From a virus: a DNA stretch of 30,335 nucleotides. Of this stretch, positions 7,330-16,849 are shown one piece after another. A program made the translations under genes and the position numbers. Where the stretch lies: positions 1-30,335 of IMG/VR virus record IMGVR_UViG_3300028829_001777; one strand, 5' to 3'. The notes beneath the pieces are model-generated. The model did no database searches. It had not been told where the DNA came from and saw nothing but the letters and a program-made list of their open reading frames with translations. Position 1 is the first letter of the stretch. The number at the start of each line of letters is the position of its first letter.

Positions 7330-10300
7330 CTACCATATTGCTGGTGTACTGTCCCAATGTTCTTTTCTTTGGGCATCATCTTGATAATCATTTTTATAAG
7401 CAGTATACCCAGTATATGGATTACCATCCGCATCTCTGAATGCACTTGCTAAAGCGGCTCTAGCATCAGCCCTATTAGCATGAGAACCAAATGGGTCTTC
7501 ACTATAATATGGGTCTACAAATGGATATCCTGGATTCTGCTTTGTACTTCCTTCGTTTTCAGCTATCTCTTCATTAGGAAATTCGGTAGCAAAACGAGCT
7601 GCTATAACTTGTTCATTATATTTCTGAATTCTTTTTCTTGTTGCAAAAACTGAGCTTCCTGCCATCTCTGCAGTAATGAATGTTTCTTCTTTTTCTTTAA
7701 ATTTTCCAATTGTTTCGACTTGTACATTAAAGTCTCCCGCCATAGCTGTCGTTGATACGTTATGTGTAAATTTTATTTTCTTTAACAATACTATTGCTCT
7801 TTCTGATGGTTTTGGGCTTTTTACATCTCTTTGTTTTTTTCTAAGACCAGCTTTTATTTTTTTCATTATATTTGCTAATCTAACACCAAAACTTGCTGGT
7901 ATGTCGCTAGTTGGAGCACCAAGCTCTTCATCTACGGTTTGTGGTATTTTATCTGGAGATTTATCAGAACCGCCGGCATCAACCATATCAGCTTCTAATG
8001 TAGTAGTTGATTTTTCACCGCCGCTGGGATTTATATTACCATTTTTAGATATATCCCCTTCCGAAAGTTCGCCAAATCCAGAAGATAAGAAGTTGGATAC
8101 AGCACCACTAATTGCACCAAAACCACCACTAGCAATAGTACCAACGCCCGCAGCAACTCCCTTAATAGGCGTAGCTATATCAGATGTCACGCCAGCAATC
8201 TTTTTCAAATACTCTCCGTCCTGTTCACTAACAGGCGTAACCTTTCCATCCATATTATCTATTTTTTTCTTTTTCTCTTCTCTTTCAGCTTCAGCTAACT
8301 TTTTAGCAGCTTTGGTTTCTGCTTGATTAGTTAAAGCATTATCGAAAAAGTTAGTAACACTATCAGCTACATCACCTATCACACTAATAAAGTCTTTTAT
8401 TTTACCCAAATAATCAAACGGCATGTTTTCTGTACCGAATGCTCTTCCCATTTCTAAACTAAAAAAGTCATCTACCGCACTCTGTTTTAATTTGGTAAAC
8501 TCACTTATAGCATCAGTATTAGGCAGTCCTATGCTACTAAAAGAAGTATTCCAGCCATCTACAGTTACTTCTTGTTTTAAATCACTTATCCTAAAGAACA
8601 TTAAAGGACCATATTCAGTACCTCCATTTACAAAATTTTTATTATATTTTGCTGGAGCATAAGAAACATTGAACAAGTTTCCTGGAGAAACACCTGAAAT
8701 ACCATCTATAGTCAATGATAAACTTGCGGGATAAAATGGGGGCATACTCTTACGACCCTTTGTCCCACTACTATTCATTAATGTACTAGCGTATTTTTTT
8801 ACTGTAGACTTCAGTCTCATTCTTTCTAATGGGTGACTGTCTGAGCCTTTTGGATCTACAGAATAATAAAGAAAGTCTATGTTTTGAGTTTCTGCTGTGA
8901 CAGTAACAGCTTTTTTTGCCTTCGCAGCATCTGCATTGAAAACAGGTCTTAATACAGTTTTCTCCTCCTCCTCTTGAACTGCTAGGTACATCTCCAGAGG
9001 TATCGAACCACCGCCATTATCGCCCAAAAAAGGAGAAATGGTTTGTTGCAAATATTCATTATCAATACTCTTATCTTGTGCTTTGCCGAAAGTAAGACTG
9101 CCCGCAGCTGCTGTATCAGAACTCTCATTTATCGGTTCTTCAGGTGATGTGTTACCGACTGCTCCATCAACAGCATCTGAGACACTACTAACAGCATCAG
9201 AAGCAACACTCGCAATTGAGTGTGCAGTATCAGCTGGCTTTTCAGTAACATACTGATATCTACCATCGCTAAAAATTAGAGATCTGTTCTCTGTAGGAGA
9301 TTCGTCTGTTTCTATTTTACCAGACTTTGCTGTTGGTGTTGGTGAATACTTTCTCCAATATATACGTTCACTTCTTTTTTCATCTAAGTTAGGATTAATA
9401 AACTCAGCAAGAGTATGAACTTTTTCTTTATGATTAAAATCAGATTCTAATTTCATTTTTCTAGACTCATCTCCATATGGATATCCACCATTTGGATATT
9501 GAGTATAGAGTCTACCTAAACCTCCGTACAGACCTTGCTCTGATTCTAAGTCCCTATCAGAATTTTGTATAGCAGCAAAGTTTTGAGCACTTCTTATCTC
9601 TATATCTGATGATGGTTCAGTATTAACTGAATTAGCTGCATAATAATATACTGCAGCGTCTCCTTTTGGTATACTCACATCAAATGTTTGATTTTTTACT
9701 ACGCTTGAAAATTCCATACTTGGAAACAGATATACACCTAAATCCGATACTTGTGCGGGATTACCTAAGTCTGATTGTAAGAATCTAGTATAAGACCCAA
9801 CACGAACAGGTGAATGATTTTTATCTACCACCAATGAATTTTCAGGATTAGAACCATCGGTAATAACATCGAATTCCCAAAAGTTAGAGAAATTAGCACT
9901 TATCTCTGACAATACACTTTTCATAGAAGCAACGATATTAGTAGATGGTGATATACCTTCTGTATGGTAACCATCGGTTCCTTGAGTAGGACCTAAATTA
10001 TCAATATCTATTCCAAACTTTTTTTGTATAACTTCAACATTTACAAAAATATTTCTTAGATATCCATCGCCCTCTTTGGAATCAGTTGAAGTATATTCCG
10101 GATGATTGAATTGTCTAGACTTACTACCACCTACCATTGTGCTGTTTACTTCAACAAGCATATGCTCTATTTTTTGAGTTCTTGATTTTGCTGAACCTCT
10201 CATAGTACTATATTCACTTTTGAATATCAATGAATGTGATGGATTTATAGGTCTAAGTAAATTGTGATCTGGGATTCTAACGGAAGTTTTTATAGCAACA

Positions 10301-10524
10301 CCATTTGAATCAGTATATTTTGGGTTTCCGCCTTCGTCTAACTCTACAGCAAGACTTCTAAAAGTTACTATCGGCTTTCCAGCAGCACCTACAAGTGAGA
10401 CATATTTTGAAATTATATTATCTTCAAACCAACCCCATCGAATCATTTTTACTGTAGGACCTTCGGGTGAATTGAATACTATAAAGTTCTTTCCCTTATC
10501 AATTAATGTATTAAAAGTTCCCAT
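7330..10524 (-). CDS. Large baseplate hub-like structural protein
   Basis: 1064 residues. The N-terminus (MIRWGWFEDNIISKYVSLV, from about residue 27) and two later blocks are of a kind I associate with baseplate hub proteins of aquatic T4-like phages. One block is GYLRNIFVNVEVIQKKFG with VLSEISANFSNFWEFDV (about 160-225). The other, near residue 600, is LSLTIDGISGVSPGNLFNVSYAP followed by FRISDLKQEV and GWNTSFSSIGL. A charged linker, a Gly/Ala/Ser-rich segment (near 800-840) and a second folded domain (VLLKKIKFTHNVSTTAMAGDFNVQVETIG) follow. No enzymatic motif is visible. It follows the 408-residue hub-like gene by 16 nt, and the two probably form one assembly. The exact T4 counterpart (gp27/gp5-type hub or wedge) is not determined. 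Confidence 0.78.
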   Translation of the reverse strand: MGTFNTLIDKGKNFIVFNSPEGPTVKMIRWGWFEDNIISKYVSLVGAAGKPIVTFRSLAVELDEGGNPKYTDSNGVAIKTSVRIPDHNLLRPINPSHSLIFKSEYSTMRGSAKSRTQKIEHMLVEVNSTMVGGSKSRQFNHPEYTSTDSKEGDGYLRNIFVNVEVIQKKFGIDIDNLGPTQGTDGYHTEGISPSTNIVASMKSVLSEISANFSNFWEFDVITDGSNPENSLVVDKNHSPVRVGSYTRFLQSDLGNPAQVSDLGVYLFPSMEFSSVVKNQTFDVSIPKGDAAVYYYAANSVNTEPSSDIEIRSAQNFAAIQNSDRDLESEQGLYGGLGRLYTQYPNGGYPYGDESRKMKLESDFNHKEKVHTLAEFINPNLDEKRSERIYWRKYSPTPTAKSGKIETDESPTENRSLIFSDGRYQYVTEKPADTAHSIASVASDAVSSVSDAVDGAVGNTSPEEPINESSDTAAAGSLTFGKAQDKSIDNEYLQQTISPFLGDNGGGSIPLEMYLAVQEEEEKTVLRPVFNADAAKAKKAVTVTAETQNIDFLYYSVDPKGSDSHPLERMRLKSTVKKYASTLMNSSGTKGRKSMPPFYPASLSLTIDGISGVSPGNLFNVSYAPAKYNKNFVNGGTEYGPLMFFRISDLKQEVTVDGWNTSFSSIGLPNTDAISEFTKLKQSAVDDFFSLEMGRAFGTENMPFDYLGKIKDFISVIGDVADSVTNFFDNALTNQAETKAAKKLAEAEREEKKKKIDNMDGKVTPVSEQDGEYLKKIAGVTSDIATPIKGVAAGVGTIASGGFGAISGAVSNFLSSGFGELSEGDISKNGNINPSGGEKSTTTLEADMVDAGGSDKSPDKIPQTVDEELGAPTSDIPASFGVRLANIMKKIKAGLRKKQRDVKSPKPSERAIVLLKKIKFTHNVSTTAMAGDFNVQVETIGKFKEKEETFITAEMAGSSVFATRKRIQKYNEQVIAARFATEFPNEEIAENEGSTKQNPGYPFVDPYYSEDPFGSHANRADARAALASAFRDADGNPYTGYTAYKNDYQDDAQRKEHWDSTPAIW

Positions 10525-10540
10525 TATTTAGTTTCCCATC

Positions 10541-11767
10541 CTAAAGACCCAATAACTTAGCAAGCCAAGGTTTTTTGATAACTTCTTCGTTAGTTTCTAC
10601 TACATAAGTAGATGCATCAAAACCTTCTTCTGTAACATTATCGCCAACGATAACAACTTCCTCATCATCGCCTTTCGAACTTATTATACTAATAGAAGTT
10701 TCTACAGTGTTATCATATGCATCAATATCTTCCTCGGTAATTGGATTGTCGCCTATATCTGAAAATTCAATATCTATAGCACCATTACCGTACATATGAG
10801 CTAAGACTATGTTATCTAAGTTGAGCAAAGCATTTAGTAAATTATCTTCTGTACCAGTAACCTTTGGATTATCAACATTTTGTGCAGAATTAGGATTAAG
10901 AAAAGAAAATGTTTCTGTTATCTGTCCGATGGTATCGTCAATTACATTTATAACTTTATCAGGTATTAACCCATTAGAAATTTGTTTTAGCTTACTCTCT
11001 ACATCCTTTGGCAAAACAGCAGACATTCCTTGAATATCTCCTAGTCTATTATCCACACTAAATACATTACCACCTAATGATATTAATTCGGTTACACAAT
11101 CAAATCCACCATCATCTCGTAGTTTGAATGAAAAATTACTTACTTGTCCCGCAACGCCATCCATATTTCCATTTGATCTAATTATTCTTTCTAAAGGACT
11201 TGTTTGAACATCTTGATTTATTGTTATTCTATCATCATTTAAAACTATAAAACTTTCATTATTATCCAATGTTGTTTTAGCACCCACATTACCCCATTGA
11301 ACTACTATGTTTTCACCTATTGTTAAGAATGCTCCAAACTCTTCTAGTGACTCAAGCGATGGAGCAACCCATCTTACATCAGTCTGTCTAATATAACTCT
11401 GATTGTCTCCTGTAAATTCTGAAGATATAGACTTTATTCCAGCAACTGGTCTTATTCCTGTCGCACTTCCCAACTCAGTATTTCTATACGCTCCATTCCC
11501 ACTACCTTTGAATCCCCAAGACATATTAATTAAATTTCCGTTGTTTACTTTTATTTCACCAGCAGATATTGCTTTGTTTTTTGTAGAATCTGCCAGATTA
11601 GTAGACATTATAGCATAATGAGTTTTAGAAGCATAATCAGCGAATACAGCATTTTGTCCAGCACCAGGAACATAAATACTCTTTGCTGATCTACTACTAA
11701 GTAACTCTCTTCTTTTGAGCTCTTCTTGTATTTCTCTTGGTATCTTACTTGTAATTGATGAAGCCAT
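10541..11767 (-). CDS. Baseplate hub-like structural protein
   Basis: 408 residues. After a helical N-terminus (REIQEELKRRELLSSR) comes a block reading TGIRPVAGIKSISSEF, then RQTDVRWVAPSLESLEEFGAFLTIGENIVVQWG (about 108-160). This 'GI-S... element, aromatic strand, QL-E-F, leading to V-WG' layout is characteristic of gp27-type hub and other baseplate proteins that I know from aquatic myoviruses. The later part is acidic. The start overlaps the stop of the LysM gene as TAATG, indicating coupled translation. The adjacent 1064-residue protein carries complementary hub-like domains, so these may be two halves of what is a single protein in other phages. Role in the central baseplate is inferred from motif pattern and position. 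Confidence 0.75.
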   Translation of the reverse strand: MASSITSKIPREIQEELKRRELLSSRSAKSIYVPGAGQNAVFADYASKTHYAIMSTNLADSTKNKAISAGEIKVNNGNLINMSWGFKGSGNGAYRNTELGSATGIRPVAGIKSISSEFTGDNQSYIRQTDVRWVAPSLESLEEFGAFLTIGENIVVQWGNVGAKTTLDNNESFIVLNDDRITINQDVQTSPLERIIRSNGNMDGVAGQVSNFSFKLRDDGGFDCVTELISLGGNVFSVDNRLGDIQGMSAVLPKDVESKLKQISNGLIPDKVINVIDDTIGQITETFSFLNPNSAQNVDNPKVTGTEDNLLNALLNLDNIVLAHMYGNGAIDIEFSDIGDNPITEEDIDAYDNTVETSISIISSKGDDEEVVIVGDNVTEEGFDASTYVVETNEEVIKKPWLAKLLGL

Positions 11768-12060
11768 TATGAATTATTAGTCTCAAGTGTACTTAGTATA
11801 GGTTGTATGTTCATCGGTATTCTTATTTTCGTTTCATTGGAAATTGCTATCTGACCATTAGCCATATCATTTGCTTTTGCGATAATCCACCATAAATTAG
11901 AATCACCATAAAATTTTTGTGCTAAGCTATCAAATCTCTCCCCAACAACAGTTCTTATAAATAAGTCTGTATCACTTATAGGTATTGACGGTACAATTGT
12001 TGGCAAGTAATATCGTTTTCTATTTTTATCTATCTTAAATTTGGTAGATTTATATCTCAT
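11767..12060 (-). CDS. Small LysM-domain baseplate wedge protein, gp53-like
   Basis: 97 residues. Residues about 33-84 form a LysM-type fold: IRTVVGERFDSLAQKFYGDSNLWWIIAKANDM with a closing I-I-ETKIRIP strand. In contractile tails this domain occurs in gp53/gpX-type proteins, where it binds baseplate partners or peptidoglycan. T4 gp53 is about twice as long, so this is a minimal version. Basic N-terminus (MRYKSTKFKIDKNRKRYY). The stop overlaps the start of the next hub-like gene, and the 969-residue gene ends 23 nt downstream of the window's upstream side with ACTCCT (AGGAGT) as ribosome site. Good confidence in LysM and moderate confidence in the T4 equivalence. Confidence 0.85.
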   Translation of the reverse strand: MRYKSTKFKIDKNRKRYYLPTIVPSIPISDTDLFIRTVVGERFDSLAQKFYGDSNLWWIIAKANDMANGQIAISNETKIRIPMNIQPILSTLETNNS

Positions 12061-12083
12061 TTTTTACTCCTACAGCGTTTGTA

Positions 12084-14993
12084 TCAGAACCAACTGGATA
12101 CTTTGTCTTTCAAATTTTCTATACCTTTAGTTATTCCTAACTTTTCATCGACATAAGCAGCCCCTTGGTCTATAAGAGTACCATCATGATTTATATCAAA
12201 ATTGATATATTTGTTGAATATATCTTCAGCAGTTGGATTATTGACCTCAAATGGCCTAATTCCACCATAATGATCTCCGGATGTTCCTGATGGTACACCA
12301 CTACCAATGTATCGATACTGGCAACTAACAGAAATATGTTTTGGAAACTGTAGTCCCTCATCCATTTCCCAAGTTGTATTATCTTCAACAGTAATACCTA
12401 CTGTTTTAAGTATACCAGGAGCATCTACAAACATATCACCTAATGTCAAATTCATAAATGGCGTTTTCATTCTACTATTAGATGATATACTTGGATAGCA
12501 TAGCCCAATAAGATAGTTAAGTTTTTCTATTAGTATTGGAAATTCCTGCTTTGATTTAGGGTAAATTTTAAAGCTGAAACTTACATCTCTATCAGCACCT
12601 TTGTAAATATAAAGTTTATCGGGCCTTCCTATATATTTTTCTTCACCATAATCAGTTTGTATTGTATCTTGTATTCCACTAAGTATAGCTCTAAATATTA
12701 TGTATTTATTATTTACAACATCAAAGAATCTAAACTTTATAAAGTCTTTAGCAGTCAAACTATTTGAATACTTTACATTTTCACCATCTACATCTGCTCC
12801 GTATGGAGTCATATTAATTTTATCAGTACCATCATAAGCACCTGCGGAAAACCCACTACCATATGTACTTTTCTTTACTACGCCTAATTTTGGATCTATA
12901 GTAGGAACACCTACCTTACCTTCAACACCAGCATTCCCTACAGCATCATTTATTTCTTTCTCTTTACGCCTTCTAGCAACATTATGTGTTGATGGAACAT
13001 CGCCTAATGTTGCTGTGTAGTCGATTCCAAAAATTTCTCCTGTTAAAGTGGCACTTGGAAATATACTTCCTGGAGAAATATCACCATCCTCTAAAAATCC
13101 AATAAGTTCAGCAGGACTCTTTAGTGTTTTCTCATATGAATGTAAATTGTTTAGTCTACCATATGCTAACGAAGCATATTTTTGAGCTATGTTACTTCTT
13201 GTACTGTCATAGGAATGAGCTTCTTTATTGAAAGTTCCTCCTTGAGTATTTAATATTTTGTCAGCATCTGATTTAGCAGTACTACCTTCTCCCGTACCCG
13301 CATTTTTTGTAAATGATGGTATCCCATCTACTATAGTAACTGGAGCAGAAGATAGTTCTCCAGTATATCTATTTGGATTTGAAAAGAATATTCCATTTGC
13401 TAATGGTAATGCTGGATTACCAGCTTCAAAACCCGCAGTTATTCCAAATATGCTTAGTGATAATGAAACATCAGGATTTATATCATAATTTCCCTGCATA
13501 GCAATTCTACTACCAAACCCAAATTTTTGTGTTAGAAGATCAAAACGACTAACATTTGGATTGTCTTGTATAAACTTTGGTGTAGTTTTTCCATTTAATA
13601 ACTTTTCATATCTATTACCATTATCATCCGTATCTTTATGTCTTGTCTTGTGTTGATAAAATAATCCTTTTGCTCCTCCAATACCACCAAGTATAGAGTT
13701 CTGATGAAACCCTCTAGTCTCAAATGTTGGGTTCAATTTCTGTAAATTTTCTTGTTGGGTGAACCAAACAGAACCAGCAGTAGTCTGAGACCAGACATTG
13801 ATTCTATAATAACTAGCAGCACTCATATTTATTTGAATGTCTGATAAGTATCCAAAAGCATTATCATATTCGTCTTTGAGACCATATTCGCTCTTTGGTA
13901 ATTCATCACTCCAATTATTATCATAACTTCGTATGAGTATAGGATGGGTGGCATTACCCTCAAAAGGCCCCTTGTTGGACACCATTCTCATCAGAGTAGT
14001 ACTGAACAGATTGTTTTCATTTAGTCCATTCGGCACATTATTGAATTGAAAAATACCATCCTTTTTACCTGGCGCATCCGAGCCATATGAAAGTAAGTTT
14101 GTTCTAATCGTAGTATCCCATAATTGACTCAAAGTAGAACTTTCTCCAGTAGCACCAATGTACTGACTATCAAATGTATTTATGAAAGGACCTAAATTAG
14201 AACTTCCTTGGTACTTAGCAGTAGTACCCATCATAGTACTAGCAACTGCGTTCGGTGAACTAATAGCTAAAACATTATGTGTATCTGTGCTGTTATTATT
14301 ATTTAAATAACTGACATAACCACTAATTGGAGTAATCATAAAGTCAACATTAGCATTAACTACTGGATTATCAAAACTAAATCCACCTGGCTGAGTATCT
14401 ATAGTCCACTGACCACCATCTTGTAAATTTTGTATTCCATATAAAGTAGTTTGTGTACTAATATCAAATGGTGGATAAATAATCTCACTTTCTGTTCCAG
14501 TAGGTATAGTTCCCCATTGATTGAAAGTGTAACTTGATTCTCTTCTATACATACTATTACGATTTTCTATTGGAATTAGATCAGCATAGTAAGAACCATT
14601 ATGATTTCTTACGCCCACTACCACGTCACCATCTATTATATGAGATTGGCTTGATATACCTACATTTGGAAGTTCCCCGTACTCACCATTTTCACCATAA
14701 GCACTTCTAGTCTTAGTATTCGTTCTAGCAGCATCAGGCCAAGCAGAAGAGATAGTAGCACCTTTCATCTGATGATATCTAGATGCTAAATCTGTTTTTG
14801 GTACAAATCCAGTATGACTGCTTGTGTTATCGTCAAAGAAGTCTACTCCATTTTCTATTTGATTGTCTATAGGATTAGTTATAGTACCGCCTGTCTTATC
14901 TGCTGAAACTTTAGTTCTGTTAGGCTGACCTTTTCTCCACAAGTCTATTTTATCTTGTATTCTTTGCTCATTAATTTCTGGATCAAATCCCAT
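12084..14993 (-). CDS. Large baseplate protein with tail-tube-initiator-like C-terminus
   Basis: 969 residues. The first ~600 residues are rich in Asn, Ser, Gly and aromatic residues, like surface beta-structure of virion proteins, with no enzyme motif seen. From about 735 to 900 the pattern changes: a FRAILSGIQDTI strand, YIGRPDKLYIYKGADRDVSFSFKIYP, a helix EFPILIEKLNYLIGLCYP, then MNLTLGDMFVDAPGIL and a closing HISVSCQYRYIG strand. This sequence of strands with one helix resembles tail-tube or tube-initiator folds (T4 gp19/gp54/gp48 group). It lies 1 nt after the tape measure gene, the usual place for distal-tail and baseplate-top proteins. The T4 counterpart is uncertain. Confidence 0.75.
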   Translation of the reverse strand: MGFDPEINEQRIQDKIDLWRKGQPNRTKVSADKTGGTITNPIDNQIENGVDFFDDNTSSHTGFVPKTDLASRYHQMKGATISSAWPDAARTNTKTRSAYGENGEYGELPNVGISSQSHIIDGDVVVGVRNHNGSYYADLIPIENRNSMYRRESSYTFNQWGTIPTGTESEIIYPPFDISTQTTLYGIQNLQDGGQWTIDTQPGGFSFDNPVVNANVDFMITPISGYVSYLNNNNSTDTHNVLAISSPNAVASTMMGTTAKYQGSSNLGPFINTFDSQYIGATGESSTLSQLWDTTIRTNLLSYGSDAPGKKDGIFQFNNVPNGLNENNLFSTTLMRMVSNKGPFEGNATHPILIRSYDNNWSDELPKSEYGLKDEYDNAFGYLSDIQINMSAASYYRINVWSQTTAGSVWFTQQENLQKLNPTFETRGFHQNSILGGIGGAKGLFYQHKTRHKDTDDNGNRYEKLLNGKTTPKFIQDNPNVSRFDLLTQKFGFGSRIAMQGNYDINPDVSLSLSIFGITAGFEAGNPALPLANGIFFSNPNRYTGELSSAPVTIVDGIPSFTKNAGTGEGSTAKSDADKILNTQGGTFNKEAHSYDSTRSNIAQKYASLAYGRLNNLHSYEKTLKSPAELIGFLEDGDISPGSIFPSATLTGEIFGIDYTATLGDVPSTHNVARRRKEKEINDAVGNAGVEGKVGVPTIDPKLGVVKKSTYGSGFSAGAYDGTDKINMTPYGADVDGENVKYSNSLTAKDFIKFRFFDVVNNKYIIFRAILSGIQDTIQTDYGEEKYIGRPDKLYIYKGADRDVSFSFKIYPKSKQEFPILIEKLNYLIGLCYPSISSNSRMKTPFMNLTLGDMFVDAPGILKTVGITVEDNTTWEMDEGLQFPKHISVSCQYRYIGSGVPSGTSGDHYGGIRPFEVNNPTAEDIFNKYINFDINHDGTLIDQGAAYVDEKLGITKGIENLKDKVSSWF

Positions 14994-14994
14994 T

Positions 14995-16584
14995 TTATTT
15001 TCCCATGTTTTTTGTTACTTTTATAAGTTCATCATTTTGAGCATGCATCTTGTTCATAAGCAACATCTGTTCTGTATGATTTGATGTTAGTATTTCATTT
15101 GATTTATTAGCAGCTGATAGAGTATCTTTAGCAACAGGTGGAGTAGCACTTCCATTGACTGTGTCTGTAACACTCTCTCCTGAATTCATTTTCAGCATAT
15201 CTGAAAAAGAAAAGCCAGGAAAAATATCTTCAAGTGCCCGTTGTTGAGATCTAGTCTGAATGTTCTCTATTCCTATTTTACCTAATACATTACCAATTTC
15301 TGATTGTAGTCCTTCTAAATCATTCGCATCTGATAACTGCATCGCCCTACTCAAATCTATATTAGCTCCTTGAAATAGTGAATTTAGTCTAGCTTGATTC
15401 ATCATTGTTTTTTCAATATCCATAAAACTATCTGCTAAACTATCAAACTTACTTAGTGCAACCCCCATTCTCTCACTAGCCATAGCTGCCTTAATCATAG
15501 AATCAGCACCTTTTGCTCCCGCCATAGCAAAAGAATTAGCATTATTAGCAACCATTTTCAAAACATTTGCTGTTCGTAATGAACCAGCCTCAATCATATT
15601 GTCTTTTGCTAATAATGTATTAATATTTGTTTCTAAAGAAGCATCATTCATTAAATCCATAGTCTTTAGTAAACTACCAGCTTCAGCACCAGTTAGTCCT
15701 GTATTAGCTAATAGTTTAGCCATAGCAGTAGAAGTACCCAATGTTACTACTCGAGTATCTCTGAATGCGTCAAGTAATCCAGTAACAGCTTCTTTTCCCT
15801 GTTCAAAATTACCACCAGCAAGTTTAGCAGCTGCACCAGCCGCTTGCATGTTGACTGCTAATCTACCTGATTCTAATGTCGAAGTACCTAAGTCTTGTCT
15901 TAGTTCCTTAGTTGCTTTTACTGTACCAGCAACGAATTGAAATAGCTTCATACCAAGATATCCAAGTATTGCTACAAGCGCACCAATTCCCGTACTAGCC
16001 ATCATTGTTCTAATTGTAGTCAATAACCCACCAGCTGCTTTATCTAAAGCAGCAAATGTTTTAGCTTTTACTTCAAATATTTTTTGCATCTTTGGAGTTT
16101 TTCCCATAGCGTCAGCCAACTTCTTAACTTCTTCTTCGTGTACACCAAAGTCTGTATTAGCCAATGCTGATAGTATTCCACTTTCACCTAACTCACCAGA
16201 ATTTACTTGATTTAACAAATCAGCAAAAGCGTTACCAGCACCTATAGCAGCTTCATCTCCAGATTTAGCCGCTGCACTCAATGATTTAGAAAAATCATCT
16301 CCACTTCCAGCCAACTTAGACATATAGCCAATCATAGACTTACTTAGTCCTTCTATTTTCTGTGTTAGATTGAGTTGATCTGCATCAGTCTTATATTGTG
16401 CTTGTTTAAACCCTAATATTTTTTTATCACGATCTAATCTGCCCTTTTCGTATTTTTCAATTTCTTTTTCTAATTTTAATAACTTTTCGTATGTTGCTAC
16501 ACGCATTTTGACGCCTTTTTCAACAGCGTTTTTTTCTATTTTAGCAGCTTCTCTTTTAGCTTTATTATATTCTTTTTGATCCAT
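14995..16584 (-). CDS. Tail tape measure protein (gp29-like)
   Basis: 529 residues. A charged coiled-coil N-terminus (1-85, many K/E/R) is followed by an Ala/Gly-rich helical protein with one strongly hydrophobic stretch at about 193-220 (MMASTGIGALVAILGYLGMKL...). This is the common layout of tape measure proteins, which set tail length and enter the host envelope. The rest is Ala/Leu/Met-rich helix with repeated A-A-A-G patterns, and a polar C-terminus ends in a heptad-like segment (MLLMNKMHAQNDELIKVTKNMG). At roughly 1.5 angstrom per residue it predicts a tail near 80 nm; T4 gp29, with 590 residues, fits a longer tail. Position downstream of the gp26/gp51-like frames and upstream of hub genes supports the call. 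Confidence 0.87.
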   Translation of the reverse strand: MDQKEYNKAKREAAKIEKNAVEKGVKMRVATYEKLLKLEKEIEKYEKGRLDRDKKILGFKQAQYKTDADQLNLTQKIEGLSKSMIGYMSKLAGSGDDFSKSLSAAAKSGDEAAIGAGNAFADLLNQVNSGELGESGILSALANTDFGVHEEEVKKLADAMGKTPKMQKIFEVKAKTFAALDKAAGGLLTTIRTMMASTGIGALVAILGYLGMKLFQFVAGTVKATKELRQDLGTSTLESGRLAVNMQAAGAAAKLAGGNFEQGKEAVTGLLDAFRDTRVVTLGTSTAMAKLLANTGLTGAEAGSLLKTMDLMNDASLETNINTLLAKDNMIEAGSLRTANVLKMVANNANSFAMAGAKGADSMIKAAMASERMGVALSKFDSLADSFMDIEKTMMNQARLNSLFQGANIDLSRAMQLSDANDLEGLQSEIGNVLGKIGIENIQTRSQQRALEDIFPGFSFSDMLKMNSGESVTDTVNGSATPPVAKDTLSAANKSNEILTSNHTEQMLLMNKMHAQNDELIKVTKNMGK

Positions 16585-16595
16585 AATCTTATATA

Positions 16596-16796
16596 TTACT
16601 TACCAAATTCATCTTTTAGATGTGGGAATTTTTTTACTAATGCGGCTATAGCTTTTTCACTAGCACTATTCATATTTTGAAATGACTTTTTTAGCTCTGG
16701 ATCTTTATCTAATAATTTTTTAGCAGCTCCTTTGAGTTTATTATCTCTCCACCTCTGATATAGTTTGTCTAATAGACCATATTCAGTAATTTTCAT
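16596..16796 (-). CDS. Small basic helical protein upstream of tape measure
   Basis: 66 residues, highly charged (Lys, Asp, Glu), predicted all-helical, with no recognised family. It sits between the gp51-like frame and the tape measure gene, with CGGAGAG before the ATG and 11 nt to the tape measure. Position suggests a tail-assembly chaperone or baseplate accessory factor, but this is only contextual. Confidence 0.7.
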   Translation of the reverse strand: MKITEYGLLDKLYQRWRDNKLKGAAKKLLDKDPELKKSFQNMNSASEKAIAALVKKFPHLKDEFGK

Positions 16797-16849
16797 ACTT
16801 CTCTCCGTAGTTTATAAAGTTGGAACTATTCAATAATAAATATCAAGTT

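Noticed and set aside
7188-7445. 85-codon minus-strand frame across the junction of two tail genes
   Set aside because: Overlaps the real genes in another frame and has an incoherent sequence.
7676-8326. 216-codon plus-strand frame
   Set aside because: Lies wholly inside the hub-like gene on the opposite strand, with low-complexity hydrophobic composition typical of an antisense shadow; the same reasoning covers 6540-7037 and 19465-19824.
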